Positions 45,790-54,397 of a stretch of 64,000 nucleotides of DNA are shown in pieces. Source of the DNA: JBBROS01 sp965199595. Lineage in GTDB: Bacteria; Pseudomonadota; Alphaproteobacteria; Acetobacterales; Acetobacteraceae. The notes beneath the pieces were generated by a model. That model did not search any database. It saw only the letters and a list, made by a program, of their open reading frames with translations, and was not told the origin of the DNA. The stretch's first letter is position 1, and each line of letters starts with the position of its first letter. Both the position numbers and the translations under genes were made by a program. The stretch is from contig OZ241182.1 in NCBI GenBank assembly GCA_965199595.1, positions 2,914,001 through 2,978,000 on the forward strand, given 5' to 3'.

Positions 45790-46181
45790 CACCAACTCTC
45801 CGGGACCGTCGCGGGGTTATCGTGATCTTTAGCGAAGCCCGCCCCACATGCCAGATTGTCACGCCGCAAATTACGCGGGTCCTTGTCGCGGTAGCGAACA
45901 TGCTTTCCATAGCCGGCCCCGAGGATGAAGCGTGCCGGAATGAACGTGCGGCGGGGGGCGGCGGCGTGAGTCGTCCGAAGGTAGGCCGCCCCGGACCCGT
46001 TCTGGTGCCAGAATAGCCGGTCACTGTAGCCGTCCGCCATAAGGCGGTTCCAGTCAACGGCGTCGCACCGTGCTGGCTCTCCTCCCTCGGCCAGTGGGAT
46101 ATTTGCGATGGGAACGCTGATGAGCTTGGACGGGTCGGCGGGATCAGGGCGGGCTTCGTATGTCAGGAAGGGCTTTTCAGG
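45789..46181 (-). pseudogene. HNH/AP2-like homing endonuclease-type gene, 3' part (IS66-disrupted)
   Basis: The reading frame from the IS66 edge to the stop at 45789 encodes ISVPIANIPLAEGGEPARCD, DWNRLMADGYSDRLFWHQNG, FIPARFILGAGYGKHVRYRD and KDPRNLRRDNLACG. This layout (a small AP2-like part, then a treble-clef block ending in NxxRxxNL) is that of phage HNH/AP2 proteins. Where family members have V-x-H-x-D, this one has VRYRD: the active-site His position is Tyr, so it may be catalytically weak even when intact. The missing first 13 codons lie beyond the IS at 51922-51962. Deleting the IS and one target copy restores a 141-residue frame. Confidence 0.75.
46174..46181 (+). repeat. IS66 target-site duplication, left copy
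   Basis: TTTTCAGG, directly before the left IS66 terminus; identical to 51922-51929. Eight bases is the expected IS66 duplication length. Confidence 0.9.
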
Positions 46182-46261
46182 GTAAGCGTCTTCTGCTGGC
46201 TGCCTGGACGTGAGTTTGGTGTTGAAGTCCGCTCTCGCGCTTTAGCGTAGGGGTAAGGGCG

Positions 46262-46681
46262 ATGCCGGACGGTGTGGCTGGGTTTGAGGTGATTAGCGTG
46301 GTGCGCCGTCGCCGGAAGTGGTCGTCGGAGCAGAAGCTTGCGTTGGTTGAGGAGATGGGGCGGCCCGGCTCGTCGCTGGCGGCGGTGGCGGACCGGCATG
46401 GGGTGAGCCGGAGCTTGCTGTTCGACTGGCGGCGGCAGCTGCGGGAGGGCACGATGCCGGGGATCAGCCACGCCTTGCCGGAGAGTCCGGGGGCGAAGTT
46501 CGCGCCGGTGCGGCTGGTCGAGGGGATCTCACCGACGCCGACGGTCTCCCGCCCGTCTCGTCCGAGTGGGCGAGCGGTGCCCGTGATCGAGTTGGCGCTG
46601 CGCAATGGCCGGGTGCTGCGGGTCGCCGAGACGATCGCGCCCGAGACGCTGGGTCGGCTCGCGGCGGCGCTGGACGCGTAG
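46262..46681 (+). CDS. tnpA: IS66 TnpA
   Basis: 139 residues with an N-terminal helix-turn-helix (SSEQKLALVEEMGRPGSSLA, then VADRHGVSRSLLFDWRRQL) and a C-terminal strand-rich part (VIELALRNGRVLRVAE). Accessory protein of IS66 elements; role in transposition not fully known. Overlaps tnpB by one base at the stop. Confidence 0.9.
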   Translation: MPDGVAGFEVISVVRRRRKWSSEQKLALVEEMGRPGSSLAAVADRHGVSRSLLFDWRRQLREGTMPGISHALPESPGAKFAPVRLVEGISPTPTVSRPSRPSGRAVPVIELALRNGRVLRVAETIAPETLGRLAAALDA

Positions 46682-47031
46682 TGCTCGCCCCGCCCGCGGG
46701 CCTGCGTATCCATCTCGCCCTGGGCAGCACGGACATGCGGCGCGGGTTCGACGGCCTCTCGGCGCAGGTGCAGCAGGTGCTGCGCGAGGACCCGTTCTCC
46801 GGCCACCTGTTCCTGTTCCGCGGCAAGCGCGGCGACCTGGTCAAGGCGCTGTGGTGGGATGGGCAGGGCATGTGCCTGTTCTCCAAGCGCCTGGAGCAGG
46901 GCCGGTTCCTGTGGCCGACGCTGGCGCGCGACGGCACGGTGACGCTGACCCCGGCGCAGCTTGCCATGCTGCTGGAGGGCCTGGACTGGCGCACGCCGCG
47001 GCCGGCCTGGCGGCCCGAGATCGCCGTGTAG
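46681..47031 (+). CDS. tnpB: IS66 TnpB (Orf2)
   Basis: 116 residues, GTG start. Matches the IS66 Orf2 domain: LGSTDMRRGFDGLSAQVQQVL, LFLFRGKRGDLVKALWWDGQG and CLFSKRLEQGRFLWP. Essential for IS66 transposition in studied members. Intact here. Confidence 0.93.
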   Translation: MLAPPAGLRIHLALGSTDMRRGFDGLSAQVQQVLREDPFSGHLFLFRGKRGDLVKALWWDGQGMCLFSKRLEQGRFLWPTLARDGTVTLTPAQLAMLLEGLDWRTPRPAWRPEIAV

Positions 47032-47079
47032 GCTGCATTTCCGGTTGCCCCGACGCGGCGGCCCGGGCGAGACTCGCGC

Positions 47080-47242
47080 ATGTCGCGGCCCATCGACATC
47101 GCCGATCTCCCGGACGACGTGACCGCCCTGCGTGGCGTGATCGGCACGCTGCTGGCCGACCTGTCGGCCGAGCGGGCGGCGCGTCAGCGGGCGGAGGCCG
47201 GGCTGCGCGACAAGGCGCTGGAGGCCGAGCACCTGCTGGCTT
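47080..47242 (+). pseudogene. tnpC: IS66 transposase tnpC, 5' fragment
   Basis: The first 54 codons of TnpC (LRGVIGTLLADLSAERAARQ, RAEAGLRDKALEAEHL) are the usual coiled-coil leader. The frame then enters IS21 sequence and stops at 47271. The rest of the gene resumes at 49757. Confidence 0.9.
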
Positions 47243-47334
47243 TGCTATCGAACTTTGGCCCGGAGTGCTGACGGATTTTGGCCCAGCTTCTGTCCTCAAC
47301 CTAGGGTTTGCCCGGTTCTGCCGGGAGGCTCGGA

Positions 47335-48876
47335 GTGGATTGGAAAGCCAAGTTGGAATTGTTCGAGCAGCTCCGTCAGGAGCATGAGTTTGGTGTGGGC
47401 ACGATCGCCGGTGTCGCGGCCAAGTTCGGCGTGCATCGCCGGATGGTGCGGCAGGCGATTGCGGGTGCAGTCCCGCCACCGCATCGCTACCCGGCACGGG
47501 TCAAGCCCAAGCTGGATGGGGTCGCAGGCTTCATCGACCAGGTGCTGGAGGAGGATCGGCGGGCCCCGCGCAAGCAGCGGCATACGGCGCGACGGATCTA
47601 CCGTCGGATCCTGACGGCGTTCCCGGATGCCGGGATCGCTGAGTCGACGGTGCGCAACCACGTCCGGGCCCGCAAGCGTGCGATGGGCTTGGTCCAGCGC
47701 GAGACGTTCGTGCCGCAGAGCTATGTGTTGGGGCATGAGGCCCAGGTGGACTGGTATGAGGCCTGGGCGGATCTCGGCGGCGAGCGGACGCGCATGCAGG
47801 TGTTCGCGATGCGGTCGATGGCCAGTGGGGCGGCGTTCCACCGCGCCTACCTGCACGCGACACAGCAGGCGTTCCTGGAGGCGCACGAGCACGCGTTCGC
47901 CTATTTCGGCGGGGTGTTCCGGCTGTTGCGCTACGACAACCTGGCCAGTGCCGTTCGCAAGATCCTGCGGGGACATCGGCGGGAGGAGACGGTTCGGTTC
48001 GTGGCGTTCCGCTCGCACTGGCGGTTCACGGCGGAGTTCTGCACGCCGGGCGAGGGTCATGAGAAAGGCGGCGTGGAGGGCGAGGGCGGCTATTTCCGCC
48101 GCAACCACCTTGTCCCGGTGCCTGGCGTCGCCGACCTCGACGCACTGAACGCCTTTCTGCTGACCGGCTGCCGCGACGACGAGGCGAGGATCCTGGACGG
48201 GCGCACGGAGCCGGTGGGTGCTGCGATGGTGGCAGAGCGCGATCACCTGTCGGCCCGCGTGGCGGAGGGGTTCGACCTGGCGGACGTGACGTTTCCGCTG
48301 GTGGACAAGCAGGGCTGCGCGACCGTCAAGACCAACGCCTACTCGGTGCCGGTCCGGGCAGGCAGCCGGGTGGAGGCGCGCGCCTATCCGCTGCACATCG
48401 AGCTCTGGCACGCCGGGCGCCGGGTCGCCCGTCATGAGCGTTGCCACAGCCGCCGCCAGCAGGTGCTGGACCTCGAGCATTACCTGGACGTGCTGAGCCA
48501 CAAGCCCGGAGCGTTTGCCGGATCCAAGCCGCTGGCGCAGTGGCGCGAGGCCGGTCGCTGGCCGCCCTGCTACGACGAGCTCTGGGCGCGGCTGCTGACC
48601 CGGCACGGCAAGCAGAATGGCACCCGCGCCATGGTGGCCGTGGTGGCATTGGGGCGGGAGTTCGGCCACGACGCGTTGCGCACCGCGATCGGCACGGCGG
48701 TGCGGCTGGGCGCCTGCGACGTAGCCGCGGTGCGGTATCTGTTGACGGAGGCGGCGCTGCGCAAAAGCCCGCCCGCCGCAGTCGATGTCGGTGCCTTGGC
48801 ACGTTATGACCGGCCGATGCCGACGATGGCCGAGTATGATGTGCTGCTGTCGGGCCCCTACGCGGGCACGGCATGA
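47335..48876 (+). CDS. istA: IS21 transposase IstA
   Basis: 513 residues. N-terminal HTH (IAGVAAKFGVHRRMVRQAIAG), a DDE integrase core with Asp in GHEAQVDWYEAWADLG, Asp in RLLRYDNLASAV and Glu in GHEKGGVEGEGGYFRRN, and a C-terminal beta-barrel region (VKTNAYSVPVRAGSRVE). The GTG at 47335 has GGGAGG seven bases before it. It overlaps istB by four bases. Appears intact. Confidence 0.94.
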   Translation: MDWKAKLELFEQLRQEHEFGVGTIAGVAAKFGVHRRMVRQAIAGAVPPPHRYPARVKPKLDGVAGFIDQVLEEDRRAPRKQRHTARRIYRRILTAFPDAGIAESTVRNHVRARKRAMGLVQRETFVPQSYVLGHEAQVDWYEAWADLGGERTRMQVFAMRSMASGAAFHRAYLHATQQAFLEAHEHAFAYFGGVFRLLRYDNLASAVRKILRGHRREETVRFVAFRSHWRFTAEFCTPGEGHEKGGVEGEGGYFRRNHLVPVPGVADLDALNAFLLTGCRDDEARILDGRTEPVGAAMVAERDHLSARVAEGFDLADVTFPLVDKQGCATVKTNAYSVPVRAGSRVEARAYPLHIELWHAGRRVARHERCHSRRQQVLDLEHYLDVLSHKPGAFAGSKPLAQWREAGRWPPCYDELWARLLTRHGKQNGTRAMVAVVALGREFGHDALRTAIGTAVRLGACDVAAVRYLLTEAALRKSPPAAVDVGALARYDRPMPTMAEYDVLLSGPYAGTA

Positions 48877-49637
48877 TGGCCGATCTCCAGGACCAGGCGA
48901 TCCGGCAGCACTGCAAGGCGCTGCGTATGCCGACGATCGGTGGTCAGTTCGCCCGCCTGGCGGACGCCGCCACCCGCGAGGGGCAGACCCATGTCGGCTA
49001 CCTCGAGGCGCTGCTGGCGGCCGAGATGGAGGAGCGTGAGAGCCGGGCGATCGCGCGCCTGCTGCACGAGGCACGGCTGCCGCGGATGAAGACGCTGGAC
49101 GCGTTCGAGTTCGACCGCTCCGGCGTGGCCGCCACCCAGCTCCGAACGCTGGCCGAGGGCGATTACGTCACCCGTGCCGAGCCGGTCCTGCTGGTCGGCG
49201 AGGCTGGCACCGGCAAGACCCACCTCGCCACCGGCTTGTGCGTCGCTGCCTGCCGCCAGCGGCGCCGGGTTCGGTTCACGACAGCGACTGGGCTGATCAA
49301 CGAATTGGCGGAGGCGGCGCACGCCAACCAGCTCAGTCGGGCGCTTGGCCGATGGGAGCGGCTCGACCTGATCTGCATCGACGAACTGGGCTACGTCCCG
49401 CTCGCCGAGACGGCCTGCGAGTTGATGTTCCAGGTCATCGCCGACCGGGCGGAGAAGGCGACGGTGATCGTGACCACCAACCTGCCGTTCTCGGAATGGT
49501 CGCAGGTGATCCCCAACCCGCGACTGTGCAAGGCGCTGATCGACCGCCTGACGGACCGTGCGCACATCATCACCACGGGCACGGATTCCTACCGGTTCCG
49601 CCGCACCACGGCTCAGCGCAAGGCGGGCAAACAATGA
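48873..49637 (+). CDS. istB: IS21 helper ATPase IstB
   Basis: 254 residues, DnaC/DnaA-like AAA+ protein that selects targets for IstA. Walker A is LLVGEAGTGKTHLA, Walker B LICIDELGYVPL, sensor-1 TTNLPFSEW, and an Arg pair RLTDRAHII. Intact, translationally coupled to istA. Confidence 0.95.
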   Translation: MMADLQDQAIRQHCKALRMPTIGGQFARLADAATREGQTHVGYLEALLAAEMEERESRAIARLLHEARLPRMKTLDAFEFDRSGVAATQLRTLAEGDYVTRAEPVLLVGEAGTGKTHLATGLCVAACRQRRRVRFTTATGLINELAEAAHANQLSRALGRWERLDLICIDELGYVPLAETACELMFQVIADRAEKATVIVTTNLPFSEWSQVIPNPRLCKALIDRLTDRAHIITTGTDSYRFRRTTAQRKAGKQ

Positions 49638-49756
49638 CGGGAGGCACACAAGCAAGAGGCTAACAGGCGGTGCAGGCCGACGGCCTGTGCCACGCGATCA
49701 TCGGCCGGATGCTGGGCCAGAATTCATCAGCACAGATGGGCCAAAGTCCATTGTCA

Positions 49757-51182
49757 TAGCCAGCTGCGCGCGCAGCTGGCCCGGCTGCGGCGCATGCAGT
49801 TCGGCCAGTCCTCCGAGCGCCTGCGGAACCAGATCGCGCAGCTCGAACTGGCGTTGGAGGAGCTGGAGGCGGAGCCCGCCGAGGCCGAGGCCGCCGGAAC
49901 CGGCGCCCTGGATGGACCGGCGATCAATGGACCCACCCGTCGTGGCCGCAAGCCGCTGCCCGATCACTTGCCGCGCCGGGATGTGGAGCACCGTCCGGCC
50001 GAGTGCGCCTGCACCCGTTGCGGCGGCACCCTGCGCCAGGTCGGCACCGACGTGACCGAGGTGCTGGAGTATGTGCCGGGCCGGTTCGAGGTGGTCCGCC
50101 ACGTCCGCCCGGCCTACTCCTGCCGCAGCTGCGAGGCGATGTGCCAGGCCCCCATGCCGAGCCTGCCCATCGTGCGCGGCCGCCCCGGCCCGGGGCTGCT
50201 GGCCCATGTGCTGGTGTCGAAATACGCCGACCACCTGCCGCTGTATCGGCAGAGCGAGATCTACGCCCGGGACGGTGTCGAGCTGGACCGGGCCACCATG
50301 GCCGCCTGGGTCGGCAAGGCCGCGTCGCTGATGCGTCCCCTGCTCGATGCGCTGGCACGGCACGTGATGGCGGCCGAGCGGCTGCATGCGGACGACACGC
50401 CGGTGCCGGTGCTGGCCCCCGGGGCCGGGCGGACCAAGACCGGCCGATTGTGGGTCTATGCGCGCGACGACCGACCGTTCGCCGGAACCGCCCCGCCCGC
50501 GGTGCTGTACCGCTACACGCCGGACCGCCGCGGCGAACACCCTCGGGCGCATCTGGCCGGGTTCCGTGGCATTCTCCAGGCGGATGGCTATGCCGGGTTC
50601 ACCGGGCTCTACCAGGCGGGAGGTGTCCAGGAGGCGGCCTGTTGGGCACACGCCCGGCGCAAGCTGCATGAGGTGTATGAGGCCGCGAAGTCGCCGCTGG
50701 CCCATGAGGCGCTGACCCGCATCGCCGCCCTTTACGCCATCGAGCGCGACATCCGTGGCCGCCCGCCTGCCGAGCGGCAGCAGGCGCGCGAGACCAGGTC
50801 CACTCCGCTGATGCGGGAGCTGCACGAGTGGTTCACAGCCACGCTGCGCCGCATCCCCGGCAAGGGCGCTCTGGCAGTGGCGATCCGCTACAGCCTGTCC
50901 CGCTGGGATGCGCTTACCCTGCCGCTGCGGGACGGGCGGGCCTGCCTGGACAACAATGGCGCCGAGCGCGCGATCCGTCCGGTGGCGCTGGGGCGCAAGA
51001 ACTACCTGTTCGCCGGATCGGACAGCGGGGGCGAGCGGGCCGCCGCGATCTACAGCCTGATCACCACGGCCAAGCTGAACGGCCGCGATCCCGAGGCGTA
51101 TCTGCGCACCGTGCTGACCCGCATCGCCGACCACCCGGTGAACCGGGTTGCGGAGCTGCTGCCGTGGGCGTTGAACGCTTGA
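49757..51182 (+). pseudogene. tnpC: IS66 transposase tnpC, 3' fragment
   Basis: In-frame continuation of TnpC after the IS21 insertion: SQLRAQLARLRRMQFGQSSE, a zinc-ribbon (CACTRCGGTLR, YSCRSCEAMC), and the DDE core with Asp in LHADDTPVPVL, Asp in GILQADGYAGFTGLY and Glu in DNNGAERAIRPV. It may start internally at the ATG at 49794, but without the N-terminus transposition activity is doubtful. Confidence 0.92.
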
Positions 51183-51862
51183 TGGCGATCGACCCGGTCA
51201 CGCGACTCGAAGACCTCGATGAGCGTCTCTCCGCCCTCCCGGGCGAGCCCATGTTGGCGAGCACGCTGGACGGGTTCGTGGCCGGGCTCCTCGTCTGCCC
51301 CACGCTGATCCTGCCCGGCGAATGGCTGCCGGAGGTCTGGAGCGCCAACGCGGCCACCGACCCGGAGCCGGTGTTCGAGACCGAGCAGCAGGCCAAGGAC
51401 GTCACCAGGCTCATCATGGCGCACTACAATGCCGTATCGCGTGCGTTGCACGCCGGGCGCGGCCGCTACGAGGTGGTCTACGATGTCGACACCCGGAACG
51501 ACGACACGATGTGGGAGATCTGGATCGAAGGGTTCGCCCGGGCCATTGCGCTGCGGCCATCGAGCTGGGACAGCATGGCCGCAGCCGACCGAGGCACCCG
51601 TGCGGCCCTGGCGGGCTTGAAGGCGCTGATCGAGATCGCCGACGGAACCAGCAGCCAGGCCAAGACGGAGATCGACGAGCTGACCAGGATGGCGCCCGAC
51701 CTGATCCCCACCTGGGTCGATGACCTCCACGCCTGGCGGGTCGCGCAGCCCCATGCAGCTACGGGCAGATCAAGCATGCCGGGCGGCAGCAAAGTCGGCC
51801 GCAACGAGCTTTGCCCGTGTGGATCAGGGCGAAAATACAAGAAGTGCTGCGGCGCAAACTGA
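51182..51862 (+). CDS. UPF0149 (YecA-like) protein with C-terminal SEC-C motif, IS66 passenger
   Basis: 226 residues. The UPF0149 domain (LSALPGEPMLASTLDGFVAG, LLVCPTLILPGEWLPEVW) is followed by a C-terminal zinc-binding SEC-C tail (GRNELCPCGSGRKYKKCCGA). SEC-C motifs bind SecB or ribosome-related partners. It starts with an ATG overlapping the tnpC stop and lies inside the IS66 right end, so it moves with the element. Role in transposition unknown. Confidence 0.85.
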   Translation: MAIDPVTRLEDLDERLSALPGEPMLASTLDGFVAGLLVCPTLILPGEWLPEVWSANAATDPEPVFETEQQAKDVTRLIMAHYNAVSRALHAGRGRYEVVYDVDTRNDDTMWEIWIEGFARAIALRPSSWDSMAAADRGTRAALAGLKALIEIADGTSSQAKTEIDELTRMAPDLIPTWVDDLHAWRVAQPHAATGRSSMPGGSKVGRNELCPCGSGRKYKKCCGAN

Positions 51863-51921
51863 CTCTCACGTCACAACCGGTGCCGAGCAGCAGAACGCCG
51901 TAGTCACCACATGACGCTTAC

Positions 51922-51929
51922 TTTTCAGG
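51922..51929 (+). repeat. IS66 target-site duplication, right copy
   Basis: TTTTCAGG directly after the right IS66 terminus, matching 46174-46181. Confidence 0.9.
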
Positions 51930-51962
51930 CTCCGCAAGGCGGGCCCTTGAGGGTTGCAGCAT
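51922..51962 (-). pseudogene. HNH/AP2-like gene, 5' part (IS66-disrupted)
   Basis: From the ATG at 51962 (MLQPSRARLAEPE) to the IS66 edge: 13 codons plus two bases. These two bases complete a Lys codon with position 46173 when the IS and one duplication copy are removed. The frame is open somewhat further upstream, to a TAG, so a TTG start about 21 bases earlier is possible. Confidence 0.7.
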
Positions 51963-52108
51963 CGGTTTCCAGGGGATGTGCAAGGCGCGCCGTGCCGGGC
52001 TGGCGAAGGCGGTCCATGCTAATAGTGTCCCCCATTGTGACAGCCCGCTTCCAACTCCCTAGGTCAACCTGACTGCACCTATCGCCAGCCAGGCCGTGCC
52101 GGGACCCG

Positions 52109-52831
52109 CTATGCCGCCCCTTCAAGCCGTTCCAGGGCCCGCTTCACCCCTGTTGCCGTCCACCCGGTTCCGCCCCGGGGGGTTTCAACGCCGCGCTCTG
52201 CAAGGCCCTTAGCGATGCCCCCAAGAGACAAGCCGGGAGTAGCCGCGCGTAGCTCGGCAATGGTATCCGCCACCCGCGCCGCGTCCCGGTTAGCGGCATC
52301 CCGCCGCACCGCGCCACCCGCCGCACCGAACGCCGCCGCATCATCCGCCCCATGTCGGTGTCCCCGGTCCCCGCCCAGCTTCACGCCGCGAGCCTTCGCC
52401 GCCCCCAACGCAACCTTCGTCCTGGCCCCGATCATCCGCCGCTCTTGTTCCGCAAGGGCCGCGTAGATGTGGAGCATGAACGGGTCCGCTTGCGGCCCCA
52501 GGTCGGCCACTACAAAGGGCACCCGGCGAGCCATAAGGGCCGCGATGAACGCTACATCACGGGATAGCCTGTCCAGCTTGGCGACCAGCACCGGGCACCC
52601 CAGGCGGTCCGCTTCGGCCAGGGCGGCGGCGAGTTGGGGGCGGCGGTCTAGCGCATCAACCCCCTTCCCCGTCTCCACTTCCACAAACTCCCGCATCAAT
52701 GCCGCGCCTTGAGCGTTGCAGAAATGGGCCAGGGCTTCCCGCTGCGCTTCGATGCCCAGCCCGGAGCGGCCCTGCGCCCCGGTGGACACACGGAGGTAAG
52801 CGACGAAGCGGGGCGGCTTGGTGCGGGTCAT
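52109..52831 (-). CDS. Serine recombinase (resolvase/invertase family)
   Basis: 240 residues. The catalytic Ser16 is in VAYLRVSTGAQGRSGLGIEA, with LVAKLDRLSRDVAFI and the conserved Arg pair in LAEQERRMIGARTKVAL. A C-terminal recombinase/HTH-like part includes LSLGGIAKGLAERGVETPRG. It is small for an integrase and so more like a resolvase or invertase, with no obvious crossover site seen. GGGGAG upstream of the ATG at 52831 supports the start. Confidence 0.88.
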   Translation of the reverse strand: MTRTKPPRFVAYLRVSTGAQGRSGLGIEAQREALAHFCNAQGAALMREFVEVETGKGVDALDRRPQLAAALAEADRLGCPVLVAKLDRLSRDVAFIAALMARRVPFVVADLGPQADPFMLHIYAALAEQERRMIGARTKVALGAAKARGVKLGGDRGHRHGADDAAAFGAAGGAVRRDAANRDAARVADTIAELRAATPGLSLGGIAKGLAERGVETPRGGTGWTATGVKRALERLEGAA

Positions 52832-53108
52832 GGCGGCTCCCCTCAGACCACGCCGAAGTAGGTCAGCACCAGCCAGCACCAGCCGGCCACGATGGAGGGC
52901 CCACCAGGGCATCAAGCGTGTGCTGCCGCCGGCTGCTGGGAACGATCTTGCTGGCGTGGGGCATGGGTGTGTCTCCATCCGGCACGATGCCGGTGGCGGG
53001 ATACTTAGCCCTGCCCTGTATCATGTCAATACCTTCAACGTCCAATGAGGCATTTGATAGGGTAATGATCGTGTCCGCTCTGGCCGTGCATGGCGGCTAT
53101 GGGTGCCG

Positions 53109-53414
53109 TCAGCGGGCCGGAACACGGGTGGACGGGGGTTCCAGCGGTATCATCCAATCTTCGGGCAAAGGAGACGGCGGCGGTCTCTCGGAGGGGAACA
53201 GCGGGATGCACTTGGGCGCGTTGGGGCGGCATAGCTGGATCGTCCCCGCCCAGCGATCATGCACCCAGGCCACCATCCCCTGGGGACCCACGGGGTGCGT
53301 GTTGTATCGACCAAGCCAGGCAGCAGCCGCCATGATCCCCAGTGCAAAGCCAGCACCCGCCATCATTATGGATCGTCCTGTCGTCACGCCATGCCCCCGC
53401 AACACCCGCCACAT
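53109..53414 (-). CDS. Small single-pass membrane protein
   Basis: 101 residues from the ATG at 53414: one hydrophobic helix (SIMMAGAGFALGIMAAAAWL), then a Pro-rich outside part with one Cys pair separated by six residues (LCRPNAPKCI). No recognised domain. A longer frame from 53807 overlaps other sequence and is less likely. Confidence 0.5.
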   Translation of the reverse strand: MWRVLRGHGVTTGRSIMMAGAGFALGIMAAAAWLGRYNTHPVGPQGMVAWVHDRWAGTIQLCRPNAPKCIPLFPSERPPPSPLPEDWMIPLEPPSTRVPAR

Positions 53415-53763
53415 GCCCCCACAAGTCTCGCCAAGGGGTCGCCAAAGTCTGATAGGGTGGGCACCGCTACGACCTAGCTGGAAAGCCGAACGGGCCGCCA
53501 GCGAGCCTTTTAGCCGGATCACTCTTCCACCCGTCGGGACGCCTTCTGTGGGTGTTCGAGACGGGACACGCGCCAGCCCGTGCAGGAGCCATTCTGCGCT
53601 CACGTTGGTGCCTGCGGGAGCCATTCCCCGCCCGCCCATTCGCACTGGACACACGCGAGGGCCCCCCAGGGGGGCGGCGGCAAACCCCGCGGTAGTGGCA
53701 GGGCTCTCCGAGATTTCCGGTGTTTTGAAAACAACTAAGAGGCGTAGCAACGTGGCCGGCTGA

Positions 53764-54258
53764 TCAGTGCGGTTTGTGCGATATAAACACCACAAGAAGA
53801 ACGCCAATCGCTACAAACGCCGCCGCTGCGGGCACCAAGAGGTTCGCTAAGCCAGTGATAGGAAGGCGCCGATACAAGAAGCGAGCGATGGGGGACATTC
53901 CATTGCGGGCCGGATCGCGATAATTCCTACGCAACAGATCGTCCAGATCGCCACCCGAGTTTGTCGCAGCTATCATTTCATTTCTGCAAGTCGCAGCGGC
54001 ATGAAAAGACAATATCGACAGCGTTGTAGCTCGTATAGCAGACAATGCGAGGACCAATATTGCTGCCATTGCAGCTATTAGAGCCGCCCACCATAGAGCG
54101 GGCGCGAGGTCATCCAGCTTATCGCGAAACCCTATAAGCACGCCTGATATAGCAAAGACGGTCGTTGTCAGTGCGTTCTGCTGCTGCTCGTAGTGTTTGG
54201 CAAAGCCATTTTCTTCGGCCACGTTGGCCCGTAGGATTACCCCAGCATCTTCCTGCAT
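53764..54258 (-). CDS. Three-helix membrane protein of unknown function
   Basis: 164 residues. A charged N-terminus (EENGFAKHYEQQQNALTTT) precedes membrane segments VFAISGVLIGF, LWWAALIAAMAAILVLALSAI and ANLLVPAAAAFVAIGVLLVVF, with a cytoplasmic loop between the second and third. The layout recalls two- to three-helix effector or superinfection-exclusion proteins, but no family can be named. Codon use is clearly more AT-rich than the chromosome. Confidence 0.6.
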   Translation of the reverse strand: MQEDAGVILRANVAEENGFAKHYEQQQNALTTTVFAISGVLIGFRDKLDDLAPALWWAALIAAMAAILVLALSAIRATTLSILSFHAAATCRNEMIAATNSGGDLDDLLRRNYRDPARNGMSPIARFLYRRLPITGLANLLVPAAAAFVAIGVLLVVFISHKPH

Positions 54259-54397
54259 CGCTTCTTCCTGCGTTCATTGGCGCAAGGTAACCCTACCTGC
54301 TTCCCGCTCGTTCCGTCACTCAATCGACCCACCCGGTAATGCCGCAAGGCGCCGGCAAGGTAGCTGTTGTCCTCGGCTAGGAACCGCAGCCACAGGA

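Larger units (their letters stand above)
47243..49756 (+). mobile_element. IS21-family element inserted in tnpC
   Basis: About 2.5 kb with istA and istB in tandem. The ends start TG and finish CA and share an imperfect inverted repeat (ACTTTGGCCC close to each tip, and a second block with TTTGGCCCAGC inside the left end, CTGGCCCAGC inside the right). I cannot see a clear direct target duplication; the last bases of the ends are uncertain, and the flanks (GCTGGCTT and TAGCCAGC) look inverted rather than direct. Confidence 0.85.
46182..51921 (+). mobile_element. IS66-family element carrying a nested IS21 element and a UPF0149 passenger
   Basis: Both termini carry GTAAGCGTC in inverted orientation (46182-46190 and 51913-51921), flanked by the 8-bp duplication TTTTCAGG. 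It contains tnpA, tnpB, tnpC and a UPF0149/SEC-C gene on the plus strand. 2514 bases of IS21 lie inside tnpC, so the undisturbed IS66 would be about 3.2 kb. It interrupts the island's HNH gene. tnpC is broken, so transposition would need help from another copy. Confidence 0.92.

Noticed and set aside
52832..53108. Short frames upstream of the resolvase (for example 52863-53045, minus)
   Set aside because: Possible small peptides, including a hydrophobic one, but no ribosome site or recognisable sequence and each competes with another frame.
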